Shown: one piece after another, positions 27,030 to 35,600 of the stretch
Layout of the letters: each line of letters begins with the position of its first letter
Numbering within the stretch: position 1 is the first letter of the stretch
Assembly (NCBI RefSeq): GCF_006716785.1
Contig: NZ_VFPQ01000001.1
Coordinates: 2,728,001 to 2,792,000 of the forward strand
DNA: 64,000 nucleotides
Source of the DNA: Thermopolyspora flexuosa
GTDB lineage: Bacteria > Actinomycetota > Actinomycetes > Streptosporangiales > Streptosporangiaceae
Direction of reading: 5' to 3'
The notes under the pieces: model-generated
Seen by the model: the letters and a program-made list of their open reading frames with translations, nothing else
Told to the model about the DNA's origin: nothing
Databases searched by the model: none
Program-made: the position numbers and the translations under genes

Positions 27030-27401
27030 ATGGCCGGCCTGGACGCCTCGCTCAAGGAGATGATGGCGATCGACGGCGCGATCGGCGCCGCCGTCGTGGA
27101 CTACAACAGCGGCATGGCGCTCGGCTTCCTCGGCGGCGACAAGGACCTCGACCTGCAGGTCGCCGCCGCCGGCAACACCGAGGTGGTCAAGGCGAAGCTG
27201 CGCACCATGGACTCGCTGCGGCTCACCGACCACATCGAGGACATCCTGATCACGCTCGGCACCCAGTACCACGTGATCCGCCCGGTGTCCGGCCGCAGCG
27301 GCCAGGGCCTGTTCCTCTACGTCGCCCTCGACCGCAACCGCGCCAACCTCGCCCTCGCCCGCCATCGCCTCAAGCAGATCGAGGAGCGGCTGGAGATCTG
27401 A
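27030..27401 (+). CDS. Roadblock/LC7-like protein
   Basis: 123 residues. The pattern DGAIGAAVVDYNSGMALGFLGG near residue 15 followed by IEDILITLGTQYHVIRPV and GLFLYVALDRNRANLALARHRL is that of the short roadblock-like proteins conserved in actinobacteria, which in other settings regulate small GTPases. No GTPase or multi-component (Cvn-type) neighbours are present, so its partner is unknown. GGAGAG lies about 7 bases before ATG 27030. Convergent with the FAD/Fe-S oxidoreductase. Confidence 0.75.
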   Translation: MAGLDASLKEMMAIDGAIGAAVVDYNSGMALGFLGGDKDLDLQVAAAGNTEVVKAKLRTMDSLRLTDHIEDILITLGTQYHVIRPVSGRSGQGLFLYVALDRNRANLALARHRLKQIEERLEI

Positions 27402-27431
27402 CCGGCGCCCGCGCGGTACGGCCCGCCCGGC

Positions 27432-30383
27432 TCACCGGCCGGGCCGCGCCGGCGCCGCCGCGGTCCGCCCGTCCGCGAGCAGCTCGGCGAGGTGCAGCGC
27501 GCGCACCCCGGCGAGCTGGGAGATCTGGGTGCGGCAGGAGAACCCGTCGGCGAGCACGACGGCGTCCTCCCCCGCCTCGCGGATCGCGGGCAGCAGCTGC
27601 GTCTCGGCGATCGCGACCGAGACCTCGTAGTGGCCGCGCTCCATCCCGAAGTTGCCCGCCAGGCCGCAGCAGCCGCCCACCGCGCGCACCGTCGCGCCCG
27701 CGCGGGCGAGCAGCGCCCGGTCGGCCTCCCAGCCGAGCACCGCGTGGTGGTGGCAGTGCGGCTGCGCCACGACGGTGAGCCCGCTCAGGTCGGGCGGCGT
27801 CCAGCCGGGCAGCCCGGACAGGAACTCGGCGAGCGTCGCCACCGGGGGGATCGGCGCGTCGAGCAGCTCGGCGGCGTCGGAGCGGAGCACGGCCGCGCAC
27901 GACGGCTCGAGCGCGACGATCGGCACCTGGTCGCGCGCGTACGGCGCGAGCGCGGCGACGGCCCGGCCGAGGATGCGGCGGGCGGCGTCGAGCTGGCCGG
28001 TGGAGATCCAGGTCAGCCCGCAGCAGACCGGCCGGTCGAGCACCCGTACCGCGAAGCCCGCGCCGGCGAGCACCCGGATCGCGGCGTGCGCCACGTCCGG
28101 CGCGAAGTGGTCGGTGAACGAGTCCACCCACAGCAGCACCGGCGGCCCGTCCCCGGCCACGGCCCCGCCCCGGCGGCCGCGCGCCCGGCGCAGCGAGCGG
28201 CGGAACGGCCGCTCGGCGAAGCGGGGCAGCGGGCGGTGCGGGTCGATGCCGCCGAGCCGCCGCACGGCCGCCGCCACCGGCCCGATCCCGAGCAGCCGGT
28301 TGACCGCGCGCGGCGCGAGCGCGGCGAGCCGGGACCAGCGGGGCAGCCACCCCATGCTGTAGTGGCTGAGCGGGCGGAGCCGGCCCCGGTAGCTCTGGTG
28401 GAGCACCTCGGCCTTGTAGGTGGCCATGTCCACCCCGGTCGGGCAGTCCGCGGCGCAGCCCTTGCACGCCAGGCACAGGTCGAGCACCTCGCGCACCTCC
28501 GGGGCGCGCAGCCCGCCGGGCAGCGCCCCGTTGATCGCCTCCTGCAGCACGCGGGCCCGGCCCCGGGTGGTGTCCTTCTCGTCCCGGGTCGCCACGTACG
28601 AGGGGCACATCACCTGCCCGGCCCCCGGGGCGGGGATCCGGCACTTGCCGACGCCGGTGCAGCGGTGCACGGCCGCGGCGAGGTCGCCGCCGTCGTGCCG
28701 GTACCGGAACGCGACGGGGTGGCGCACCACGGGCGGCGGGCTGAGCCGCAGGTCGCGGTCGAGCGGGGCGGGCCGTACGATCACGCCGGGGTTGAGCACG
28801 TCGCCGGGGTCGAACGCGGCCTTCACCGCGGCGAACAGGTCGATCGCCTCGGCCGAGTACATCAGCGGCAGCAGCTCGCCGCGGGCCCGCCCGTCCCCGT
28901 GCTCCCCCGACATCGAGCCGCCGTGCGCGGCCACCAGCCGGGCCGCGTCCAGCAGGAACGCGCGGAACGCCTGCGGCCCGTCCTGGCGGTGGAACGGGAA
29001 GTCGATGCGTACGTGCAGGCAGCCGTCGCCGAAGTGCCCGTACGGCACGCCGGACAGGCCGTGCTGGTCGAGCAGCTCGTCGAACTCGCGCAGGTAGCCG
29101 CCGAGCCGCTCGGGCGGCACGGCCGCGTCCTCCCAGCCGGCGTGCGCGGGCCTGCCCTCGAAGCTGCGGGCGGCGAGCCCGGCCCCGTCCTCCCGGATCC
29201 GCCAGATCGCGGCGGCCTGCCCGGGGTCGTCGAGCACGAGCGACTCCAGGGCGCCCACGCCGCGCACCGCCTCGGCCGCCGCCTTCGCCTCCTGCGGGGT
29301 GGCGCCGCCGAACTCGACGAGCAGCCAGCCCTCGCCGCGTGGCAGCGGCGGCACCGCGGCGCCGCCCCGCCGGGTGCGCACCACGCCGACCAGGCGCGCG
29401 TCGATGCCCTCGATCGCGATCGGCCGGTACGCGAGCAGCGCGGGCACCGCGTCCGCGGCCGACGGCATGTCCGGGTAGCCGAGCACGAGCAGCACCCGGT
29501 GCGCGGGCGCCTCGACCAGCCGCACCCGCGCCTCGAGCAGCACGCCCCAGGTGCCCTCGCTCCCCACGAACGCCCGCGCCGGGGCGAACCGCTCCGGCAG
29601 CAGGTGCTCGAGCGCGTACCCCGAGATCTGCCGGGGGAACCGGCCGAACTCGGTGCGGGCCACCGCGAGGCCGCGTGCCATCACCCGCCGCACCTCGGCG
29701 AGCGTGCCCTCCGCCGCGGCCCCGTCGTCCCCGGCCTCGCGCAGCACCAGGTGCTCGCCGTTCCCGGCGAGCACGTCGAGCTCGACCACGTTGTCCGAGG
29801 TGCGGCCGTAGGCGAGCGCGCGGGACCCGCACGCGTTGTTGCCGATCATCCCGCCGATCGTGCACCGGGCGTGGGTGGACGGGTCCGGCCCGAACCGCAG
29901 GCCGTACGGCGCGGCCGCGCGCTGCAGCGTGCCGAGCACCGCGCCGGGCTCCACCACCGCGGTCCGGGTCTCCGGGTCCACCGACCGCACCGCGTTCATG
30001 TGCCGGGAGAAGTCGAGCACGAGCCCGGGCCCGACCGCGTTGCCCGCGATCGAGGTGCCCGCGCCGCGGGCGGTGAGCGGCACCCCGGCCTCCCGGCACA
30101 CCCGGAGCGCGGCCGCGACCTCCTCCGCGTCGCGGGGGAAGGCGACGGCGGCGGGCGGCACCCGGTACAGGGACGCGTCGGAGGAGTACTCGGCCCGGCG
30201 GCGGGCCGAGACGTCGACCTCGCGGACGCCGGCCGCGCGCAGCGCCCGTGCCAGTTCCTCGGGGGTCAGCGCGATCCCTCCCCCGTGCCGGCGGGGGCCG
30301 CGGGATGCGCCGCGGCGGCGTCCCGGCGTCCGGCGCCGCGCGGTGCACAGGGGTAGCGGCAAGTCACGAGTCCAATTCTGCAC
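27432..30383 (-). CDS. FAD-linked oxidase fused to Fe-S (GlpC/CCG) domain, D-lactate dehydrogenase-like
   Basis: Up to 983 residues. The N-terminal half is a PCMH-type FAD domain (GAGTSIAGNAVGPGLVLD, CTIGGMIGNNACGSRALAYG). The C-terminal oxidase domain contains HFGDGCLHVRIDFPF and GEHGDGRARGELLP. A ferredoxin-like cluster CLACKGCAADCP lies near residue 680, and cysteine-rich CCG motifs (RPVCCGLTW, GGCCGLAGNFG) end the protein. Such enzymes oxidise D-lactate, glycolate or 2-hydroxyglutarate and pass electrons to the quinone pool. The start is unclear: GTG 30383 lacks a ribosome site, while GGGGGAGGG is ideally placed before a CTG at 30269. Confidence 0.9.
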   Translation of the reverse strand: MQNWTRDLPLPLCTARRRTPGRRRGASRGPRRHGGGIALTPEELARALRAAGVREVDVSARRRAEYSSDASLYRVPPAAVAFPRDAEEVAAALRVCREAGVPLTARGAGTSIAGNAVGPGLVLDFSRHMNAVRSVDPETRTAVVEPGAVLGTLQRAAAPYGLRFGPDPSTHARCTIGGMIGNNACGSRALAYGRTSDNVVELDVLAGNGEHLVLREAGDDGAAAEGTLAEVRRVMARGLAVARTEFGRFPRQISGYALEHLLPERFAPARAFVGSEGTWGVLLEARVRLVEAPAHRVLLVLGYPDMPSAADAVPALLAYRPIAIEGIDARLVGVVRTRRGGAAVPPLPRGEGWLLVEFGGATPQEAKAAAEAVRGVGALESLVLDDPGQAAAIWRIREDGAGLAARSFEGRPAHAGWEDAAVPPERLGGYLREFDELLDQHGLSGVPYGHFGDGCLHVRIDFPFHRQDGPQAFRAFLLDAARLVAAHGGSMSGEHGDGRARGELLPLMYSAEAIDLFAAVKAAFDPGDVLNPGVIVRPAPLDRDLRLSPPPVVRHPVAFRYRHDGGDLAAAVHRCTGVGKCRIPAPGAGQVMCPSYVATRDEKDTTRGRARVLQEAINGALPGGLRAPEVREVLDLCLACKGCAADCPTGVDMATYKAEVLHQSYRGRLRPLSHYSMGWLPRWSRLAALAPRAVNRLLGIGPVAAAVRRLGGIDPHRPLPRFAERPFRRSLRRARGRRGGAVAGDGPPVLLWVDSFTDHFAPDVAHAAIRVLAGAGFAVRVLDRPVCCGLTWISTGQLDAARRILGRAVAALAPYARDQVPIVALEPSCAAVLRSDAAELLDAPIPPVATLAEFLSGLPGWTPPDLSGLTVVAQPHCHHHAVLGWEADRALLARAGATVRAVGGCCGLAGNFGMERGHYEVSVAIAETQLLPAIREAGEDAVVLADGFSCRTQISQLAGVRALHLAELLADGRTAAAPARPGR

Positions 30384-30683
30384 GTGGCGTCCGCGTGGAC
30401 CGGACGCGGCCTCCGCGTATCGACCTTCGGGGCATGTTGCCGTGACTGTGACATAAGGGGCGTAGGGTGGTGCCGCGGATAAGCCCTCCTGATCGGCGCC
30501 GGATCGCGCCGTACGGGCCGCACCCGTCGCTTTTCAGATTGAGAGGTGCTGAATCCCACTACAGTGAACCCTGCGGCGAAAGCCCTGAAAGAGGGTCATA
30601 TACCCCAATTCATACGCTACGATCCACCCGTTTCCCCGGTATAGGTCCTGTTGGATGGCACAACGCGTGGCTCTGGAGGCCTC
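30384..30683. other. Divergent region between the FAD/Fe-S gene and the orphan binding protein
   Basis: 300 bp with an AT-richer half (30530-30640). Promoters for both genes are expected. A TTGAGA at about 30539 and TACAGT about 15 bp further on are too close for a good promoter. No riboswitch consensus recognised. Confidence 0.4.
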
Positions 30684-31658
30684 GTGAGACTTACTCGCTA
30701 CGTCATCGGCGTCCTGGTCTGCACCCTGGTGGCGGTCGCAGGGTGTAGCGGCGACTCGGACGAGGCGCCCGCCGCCGATCTCGAGAAGACGCAGCTCACC
30801 GTCGGCACGATGGCGGTCGTGGACGCCGCGCCGCTGGAGATCGCGGTACGTCGCGGCCTGTTCAAGGCCGAGGGCCTCGACGTCAAGCTCAAGACGGTCT
30901 CCGGTGCCGCGGAGGCGATGCCGCAGCTGAAGAACGGCCAGCTCGACATCAGCCTCGGCGCGTACATCCCCTTCATCAACGCGGTCGGCAGCGGCGAGTA
31001 CGACCTGAAGATCGTGGCGGAGGGCTCCCGAAGCGCGCCGGGCACCCACACGATCATGGTGCCGCCGAACAGCCCGATCCGCACCCCGGCGGACCTGAAG
31101 GGGAAGAAGATCGGGGTCAACACCAAGTACAGCGCCGCCTCCATGGTCGTGCGTGCCGCGGCCAAGGTGCACGGCGTGACCCTGAGCGAGGAGAAGAACT
31201 TCGTCCAGATCCCGCCGCCGGAGTTCCAGAACGCGCTCATGACCGGCAAGGTCCACGCGATCCAGGCGATCGAGCCGTTCACCACGATCATCGCGCAGGC
31301 GACCGGGGCGCAGATCATCTACGACACCTCGCAGGGGGCGACGCGCGAGTTCCCGATCGCCGGGTACGCCGCGACGACCGAGTGGACGAAGAAGTACCCC
31401 AAGACCCTCGCGGCCTTCCAGCGCGCGCTCGCCAAGGGGCATGACCTCGCCAACGACCGGGCGATCGTCGCCGAGACGATCCCGCAGTACACGACGATCA
31501 AGCCCGACCTCGCCCGTGCCGTGAGCCTGAGCATCTACTCGAGCCCGGTGAACCCGACCCGAATCCAGCGCATCCTCGACAACATGCGCGAGTTCGACCT
31601 GATGCAGGGCAACGTCAAGCTCGAGCAGATCCTGGTCGACGGGGCCAAGTCCAAGTAG
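30684..31658 (+). CDS. ABC-type substrate-binding lipoprotein (SsuA/NMT1/NitT-TauT type)
   Basis: 324 residues. A short signal peptide ends in the lipobox VAGC near residue 22. The mature protein has the family layout: TVGTMAVVDAAPLEIAVRRGLFKAEGLDVKL, then GQLDISLGAYIPFINAV, DLKGKKIGVNTKYSAAS, and IQAIEPFTTIIAQATG. Such proteins feed importers for sulfonates, nitrate, taurine, thiamine precursors or similar. No permease or ATPase gene is adjacent, so the partner and ligand are unknown. GTG 30684 follows GGAGG at six bases. Confidence 0.88.
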   Translation: MRLTRYVIGVLVCTLVAVAGCSGDSDEAPAADLEKTQLTVGTMAVVDAAPLEIAVRRGLFKAEGLDVKLKTVSGAAEAMPQLKNGQLDISLGAYIPFINAVGSGEYDLKIVAEGSRSAPGTHTIMVPPNSPIRTPADLKGKKIGVNTKYSAASMVVRAAAKVHGVTLSEEKNFVQIPPPEFQNALMTGKVHAIQAIEPFTTIIAQATGAQIIYDTSQGATREFPIAGYAATTEWTKKYPKTLAAFQRALAKGHDLANDRAIVAETIPQYTTIKPDLARAVSLSIYSSPVNPTRIQRILDNMREFDLMQGNVKLEQILVDGAKSK

Positions 31659-31666
31659 GACCGCAC

Positions 31667-31689
31667 GGGCGGCGGCGCGCCCGCCGCCC
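31667..31689. terminator. Terminator hairpin after the orphan binding-protein gene
   Basis: GGGCGGCGG-CGCGC-CCGCCGCCC is a perfect 9-bp stem, starting 9 bp after the stop codon and lying between convergent genes. Confidence 0.65.
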
Positions 31690-31723
31690 GCCGGGGCCGC
31701 CGGCACGGACGCCGCGGCAGGGG

Positions 31724-32713
31724 TCAGCGACCGCGTTCGGCCGCTGTGCTCCCCGCCGCGGCGTCCGTGCTTCCCGCCCCGGGGATCTTGCGGGTGTCGC
31801 GGAGTTCCACGTACGGCTCGGCGTCCGGCGGATGGCCCCGCGCGATCCGCCGCGCCCGCTCCAGCTCGGCGTTGAACTCGGCGCCGAGCAGGATCGCCAT
31901 GTTGCCGATCCACAGCCAGACGAGGAAGATGATCACGGCGGCGAGGCTGCCGTAGATCTTGTTGTACGAGCCGAAGTTCGCCACGTAGAGCGCGAACAGC
32001 GCCGAGGCGGCGAGCCACAGCAGCAGGGCGAGCAGCCCGCCGGGATTGATCCACCTGAAGCGCCGCCGCGCGTTCGGCGCCGCCCAGTACAGCAGCGCGA
32101 GCAGCAGGCTGACCGCCAGCAGGATCACCGGCCACTTGGCGAGGTCCCAGACCGCCACGGCCTGCGGGCCGAGCCCGAGCAGCTCCCCGGCGAACCGGGC
32201 CACCGGACCGGAGATCACCACGACGACCGCGAGCAGGGCGAGCAGCACGAGCGTCACCAGGGTGATCCCGAGCCGCAGCGGCATGACCTTCCAGATCGGC
32301 CGCCCCTCGGGCACGTCCCAGATGACGTTCGACGCGCGCATGAACGCCGCCACGTAGCGCGACGCCGACCAGACCGCGGCGGCGAAGCCGCCGAGGGCGA
32401 CGAGGCCCGCCCCGAGCCGGGCGCTCTGCAGCTCGTTGAGCGCGCCGGTGAGCACTTCCCGCACCTCGCCGGGCACGAGCGCGCCGACCTCGTTGATCAC
32501 CGACTGGGACAGCGACTCGCCGCCGAGCCCGACGAGGGACACCACCACGAGGATCCCAGGGAACAGCGACAGCACCGAGTAGTAGGTGAGCGCCGCCGCC
32601 CAGTCCGGCAGGTTGTCCTCCTTGAACTCCCGCAGGGTGCGCCGGGCGGCCTCCCGCCAGCGACCGGTCCGCGAGGCCGGGCGCGAAGGTTGCGGGTCGC
32701 CGCCGGTGGTCAC
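31724..32713 (-). CDS. YihY/BrkB family membrane protein
   Basis: 329 residues with six transmembrane helices in the YihY arrangement. DNLPDWAAALTYYSVLSLFPGILV (about 35-58) is the conserved N-terminal block, AAVWSASRYVAAFMRASNVIWDVPEGRP follows, and LWIGNMAILLGAEFNAELER closes the family domain. The hydrophilic tail is Ala/Gly-rich. Formerly called ribonuclease BN in error; its role in the envelope is unclear. GTG 32713 is chosen because the alternative at 32755 would overlap the preceding gene by 35 bp. Last gene of a four-gene operon. Confidence 0.88.
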   Translation of the reverse strand: MTTGGDPQPSRPASRTGRWREAARRTLREFKEDNLPDWAAALTYYSVLSLFPGILVVVSLVGLGGESLSQSVINEVGALVPGEVREVLTGALNELQSARLGAGLVALGGFAAAVWSASRYVAAFMRASNVIWDVPEGRPIWKVMPLRLGITLVTLVLLALLAVVVVISGPVARFAGELLGLGPQAVAVWDLAKWPVILLAVSLLLALLYWAAPNARRRFRWINPGGLLALLLWLAASALFALYVANFGSYNKIYGSLAAVIIFLVWLWIGNMAILLGAEFNAELERARRIARGHPPDAEPYVELRDTRKIPGAGSTDAAAGSTAAERGR

Positions 32714-32720
32714 CCCGGCC

Positions 32721-33065
32721 TCACCGGCCCTTACGGCCGACCGGAACCCTCTCACGCGTCCTCCGCACCGCGGCCTCGGTGCGGGTCGTGCCGGTGGTAC
32801 GGCCCGCCGTGTGGCTGTGCCTGACGAGGTCCTTGTGCGCGCCCTGCGCGGCGAGCCGGCGGGTGGCCGCCTTGACCAGGCCGTACACCGCGCCCTGGGC
32901 CCCGGCGGCGAGCAGCACCTCGCGCCAGCCCCGGTCGAGGTCGCGGGCGTCCGGCGCGTGCTCCTCGCCGCGGGTCCTGGTCCACAGGCGGTTGAACAGC
33001 TTCACCGCCACCATGCCGCCGAGCAGACTGACCACGAGCGACAGCATCCGGTACAGCATGCTCAC
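32721..33065 (-). CDS. DUF4235 membrane protein
   Basis: 114 residues. MLYRMLSLVVSLLGGMVAVKLFNRLW is the typical DUF4235 N-terminal helix, and REVLLAAGAQGAVYGLVKAATRRLAAQG the second one. The C-terminus is basic and disordered. GTG 33065 is chosen: GAGGGG lies seven bases upstream and the codon overlaps the DUF3618 stop as GTGA. Function of the family is unknown, but it regularly accompanies DUF3618 and holin-like genes in actinobacteria. Confidence 0.85.
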   Translation of the reverse strand: MSMLYRMLSLVVSLLGGMVAVKLFNRLWTRTRGEEHAPDARDLDRGWREVLLAAGAQGAVYGLVKAATRRLAAQGAHKDLVRHSHTAGRTTGTTRTEAAVRRTRERVPVGRKGR

Positions 33066-34066
33066 AGCCACCCCCCTCGACGGCGGCCGCCTGCGGCGCG
33101 GACGCCGCCCTGCACGAGACGGCCGGGGGTGACGCGACGGGCGCGACGCGGGGTGAAGATCCCATGCCCCGACCGTATATGGAGCCCCGGGGCGATGCGG
33201 TGGGAACCGCTCAGCACGCCCGGCCGCCTCCCCACGCCCGGGAGCACGCCCGGCGGGAGGATTCCGCGCCCGGTCCGGACGTCCAGCCCAGGGGCGATAC
33301 GGCGCGTACCGCCGAACATGCCCGACCTGCGCGGACGACGGCCCATGCCCGGCGAGAACAGGCCACGCCCCGACCGCACGTGCAGCCCGGGAGCGATGCG
33401 GCGCGTGCCGCCCGGCATGCCCCGCCGCCTCCCCATGCGCCGGGCCAGGCCCGGCGAGAGCACGCCACGGCCGGTGTGCACCTCCAGGCCGGGGGCGATG
33501 TGACGGGTGCCGCCGATCAGGTACCGGGTGGTGGTGCCGAACCGGCCGCGCGTGCCGCGGGCGAGGCCCTCGGCGAGCCCCACGCCCCGCCGCGCCATCA
33601 TCCCGGTCGCCCCGGTCTGCCGGCCGTACAGCAGCAGCCCGAGCAGCGCGAGCCCGGCGCCCACGGCGACGATCATGCCGCCGCGGCGCGCGGCGCGCTC
33701 GTGCTCGGCGATCTGCGCGCCCCGGCTCGTGACCCGGCGGATCCTCGCCTTGCCGATGCGCCCCGCCCGGTTCTCCGCCGGGTGCAGCAGGTGCTGCGCC
33801 CGGGCGGCGGCGGTGCTCACCACGCTCTGCGCGACGCCCTTCGCCTGTGCCCTGACGTCGGTCTTGGCGGCGAGCGCGGCCACGGTCTCCCCGAGCTCGT
33901 GGCGGGTGCGCTCGATCTCCTCGCGCAGGCTCTCCGGCGAGTCGTCGTACCTGCGTTCGATCTCCTCGGCGGTGCCGGTGACCGGCGTGTCCGGGACGGA
34001 CGCCGTCCGCTCCTCGGTGGTGGCGGCGCCGGTCCCCGTGCCGCGGTTGGTTCCGCGCGTCGTCAT
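33062..34066 (-). CDS. DUF3618 protein with fourfold RIAPGL tail repeat
   Basis: 334 residues. A Thr-rich head is followed by the DUF3618 segment (SPESLREEIERTRHELGETVAALAAKTDVRAQAK, about 43-76), then a basic stretch and one transmembrane helix at about 131-147. Residues 185-320 are four copies of a 33-35-residue unit whose core is G(G/S)(T/H)R(R/H)IAPGL, then V/I, R/H, S/T-GRG, with a basic Gly/Pro spacer. Ordinary DUF3618 proteins are much shorter, so the tail is unusual. ATG 34066 overlaps the upstream stop (ATGA) and its own stop overlaps the next start (GTGA). Confidence 0.88.
   Translation of the reverse strand: MTTRGTNRGTGTGAATTEERTASVPDTPVTGTAEEIERRYDDSPESLREEIERTRHELGETVAALAAKTDVRAQAKGVAQSVVSTAAARAQHLLHPAENRAGRIGKARIRRVTSRGAQIAEHERAARRGGMIVAVGAGLALLGLLLYGRQTGATGMMARRGVGLAEGLARGTRGRFGTTTRYLIGGTRHIAPGLEVHTGRGVLSPGLARRMGRRRGMPGGTRRIAPGLHVRSGRGLFSPGMGRRPRRSGMFGGTRRIAPGLDVRTGRGILPPGVLPGVGRRPGVLSGSHRIAPGLHIRSGHGIFTPRRARRVTPGRLVQGGVRAAGGRRRGGWL
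33107..33514 (-). repeat. Four tandem repeats of about 102 bp encoding the RIAPGL units
   Basis: Residues 185-218, 219-251, 252-286 and 287-320 of the DUF3618 protein align with one another. Identity is highest at the IAPGL core and the following SGRG/TGRG; spacers vary by one or two codons. Confidence 0.8.
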
Positions 34067-34500
34067 CGATGTGCCCTTTCCTTGATCTCCCGGATGTCCT
34101 GCAGGGCGCTGTCGAGCGCCTGCCGGGGCACGGGCGGCCCGGCCTGGCCGACCCGCCTGCGGCCGGCGAGGGCGAGCACGGCGGCCACCACCAGCAGGGC
34201 GACGCCCACGATGAGCGCCGCGAGCCACACGGGAACGGCGAGCGCGAGCCCGGCGATCACCGCGGTGACGATGGCCGCCACGCCGAGCAGCGCCACCACC
34301 CCCGCGCCGCCGAACAGGCCCGCGCCGACCCCGGCCTGTTTCCCCTTCTCCTTCATCTCGACCGCGGCGAGCCGGAGCTCCGCGCGGATCAGGCCGGACA
34401 TCTGCTCCGTCGCCTGCCGGACCAGGTCGCCGACGCCCTGCTCGGATGCCCGCGGCGTCGTCTCCACCCGGCCATCCGCGGCCGGTCGTGTCGTCGTCAT
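34063..34500 (-). CDS. Holin-like membrane protein (phage holin family, PF07332-like)
   Basis: 145 residues. An amphipathic N-terminal helix (VGDLVRQATEQMSGLIRAELRLAAVEMKEKGKQAG) precedes two hydrophobic helices separated by VPVWLAALI, then a basic tail. This is the standard layout of actinobacterial proteins named phage holin family; there is no sign of a prophage nearby, and they are more likely envelope-stress proteins. First gene of the operon; its stop overlaps the DUF3618 start. Confidence 0.82.
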   Translation of the reverse strand: MTTTRPAADGRVETTPRASEQGVGDLVRQATEQMSGLIRAELRLAAVEMKEKGKQAGVGAGLFGGAGVVALLGVAAIVTAVIAGLALAVPVWLAALIVGVALLVVAAVLALAGRRRVGQAGPPVPRQALDSALQDIREIKERAHR

Positions 34501-34606
34501 CGCCGTTCATCCCCTTCCACGGGCTCGCCGTTCGTCCTGCCACCCCGGCGGGCGGGCGGTACGGCCCGGCCCGCACCTGAGGTGAGGTGATTACCCGTTC
34601 CCCCAG

Positions 34607-34628
34607 GCACCGGCCTAAACGCCGGTGC
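34607..34628. promoter_or_regulatory. 8-bp-arm inverted repeat in the holin-operon/sigma-factor divergent region
   Basis: GCACCGGC-CTAAAC-GCCGGTGC, 107 bp before the holin-like start and about 140 bp before the sigma-factor start. A smaller dyad CACCT-G-AGGTG lies at 34574-34584. A role as operator is possible but unproven. Confidence 0.4.
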
Positions 34629-34766
34629 GGCGGCCGGCACGGGCCCGGGCGCATTCCGTTTCCGCCACCCCGGCCGAAAACTCGGCAAAAGTACACAAAT
34701 GAGGACACAGCGGATTAGGCGGGCAATGCAATGATTGCCACGAATGCCGACCGGGAGGAGGCGACC

Positions 34767-35384
34767 GTGAAGCTGCCTCCGGACGACGACGTCATCGCGG
34801 CCCTGCGCGCGGGTGACGAGGCGACGTTCGCGACGCTGCTCGACACCTGGTCGCAGGGCATGCTGCGGGTGGCGCGGGCGTATGTGTCCACACCGGAGAT
34901 CGCCGAGGAGGTGGTCCAGGACACCTGGCTCGCCGTGCTCGGCGCGATCGGCGGCTTCGAGGGCCGCTCCTCGCTGAAGACGTGGATCTTCCGCATCCTC
35001 GTCAACACGGCGCGGAAGCGCGGCGCCCGCGAGAGCCGTACCGTGCCGTGGAGCAGCGTGTTCGTGCCCGAGCAGGCGGCCGGGGAGCCGCCCGTGGCGC
35101 GGCGGGAGGCGCCCGGCCGGGACGGCGGGCCGGTCGCGGACGCGCCGGAGGGCGAGGTGCTCGCCTCCGAGGCGCGCGAGCAGATCTGGCTGGCGCTCGC
35201 CGGCCTGCCGCTGCGGCAGCGCAGCGTGCTCGTGCTCCGCGACCTCGAGGGCTGCACCGCGGAGGAGGTCTGCGAGATCCTGGAGATCTCCCCCGCCAAC
35301 CAGCGGGTGCTGCTGCACCGGGCCCGCATGGCGGTCCGCCGGCGGCTGGCGGGCTACTTCGAGGCGGTCCGGCCCTCGGCGTGA
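34767..35384 (+). CDS. ECF-type RNA polymerase sigma factor
   Basis: 205 residues. Region 2 runs through FATLLDTWSQGMLRVARAYVSTPEIAEEVVQDTWLAVLGAIGGFEGRSSLKTWIFRILVNTARKRG (quoted to show the conserved EVVQDTW and LKTWIFRI blocks); region 4 contains LPLRQRSVLVLRDLEGCTAEEVCEILEI and ANQRVLLHRAR. The linker between them is long, about 40 residues. GTG 34767 is preferred because GGGAGGAGG lies just upstream; ATG 34731 is an alternative. No anti-sigma gene follows, so its control is unknown. The egt genes begin 216 bp downstream. Confidence 0.9.
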   Translation: MKLPPDDDVIAALRAGDEATFATLLDTWSQGMLRVARAYVSTPEIAEEVVQDTWLAVLGAIGGFEGRSSLKTWIFRILVNTARKRGARESRTVPWSSVFVPEQAAGEPPVARREAPGRDGGPVADAPEGEVLASEAREQIWLALAGLPLRQRSVLVLRDLEGCTAEEVCEILEISPANQRVLLHRARMAVRRRLAGYFEAVRPSA

Positions 35385-35600
35385 CGGACGGCCGGGCCTG
35401 GCGACGAGGGGCCGGCCGGCGGGATGACGCGGATCGGCTTCGCCGGCCTGGCCGGGCTCGTCCCCCGCTTCCTCCCGCCTGCCCCAGCCCTCGGTCCGGG
35501 TTCGGGAGATCTCCGCGCCCCACCGTAACGGCACGGCGAGTCACCGGTCTGTATCCGCGAGACCGATCCGCGAGACCGATGCGGGCGGAAAGGGGCGCCG

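Noticed and set aside
30384-30683. TPP riboswitch upstream of the NMT1-like binding protein
   Set aside because: The CUGAGA and paired conserved elements of that riboswitch could not be found in the right order.
31724-34500. Prophage, suggested by the holin-like gene
   Set aside because: No endolysin, integrase, capsid or other phage gene nearby; this holin-like family is a common chromosomal envelope protein.
34574-34640. GTTT ... GGGTAA on the reverse strand before the holin-like operon, resembling a SigB/SigF-type stress promoter
   Set aside because: The spacer is about 20 bases, well over the usual 14-16, and the distance to the start codon is about 90 bases; not strong enough to annotate.
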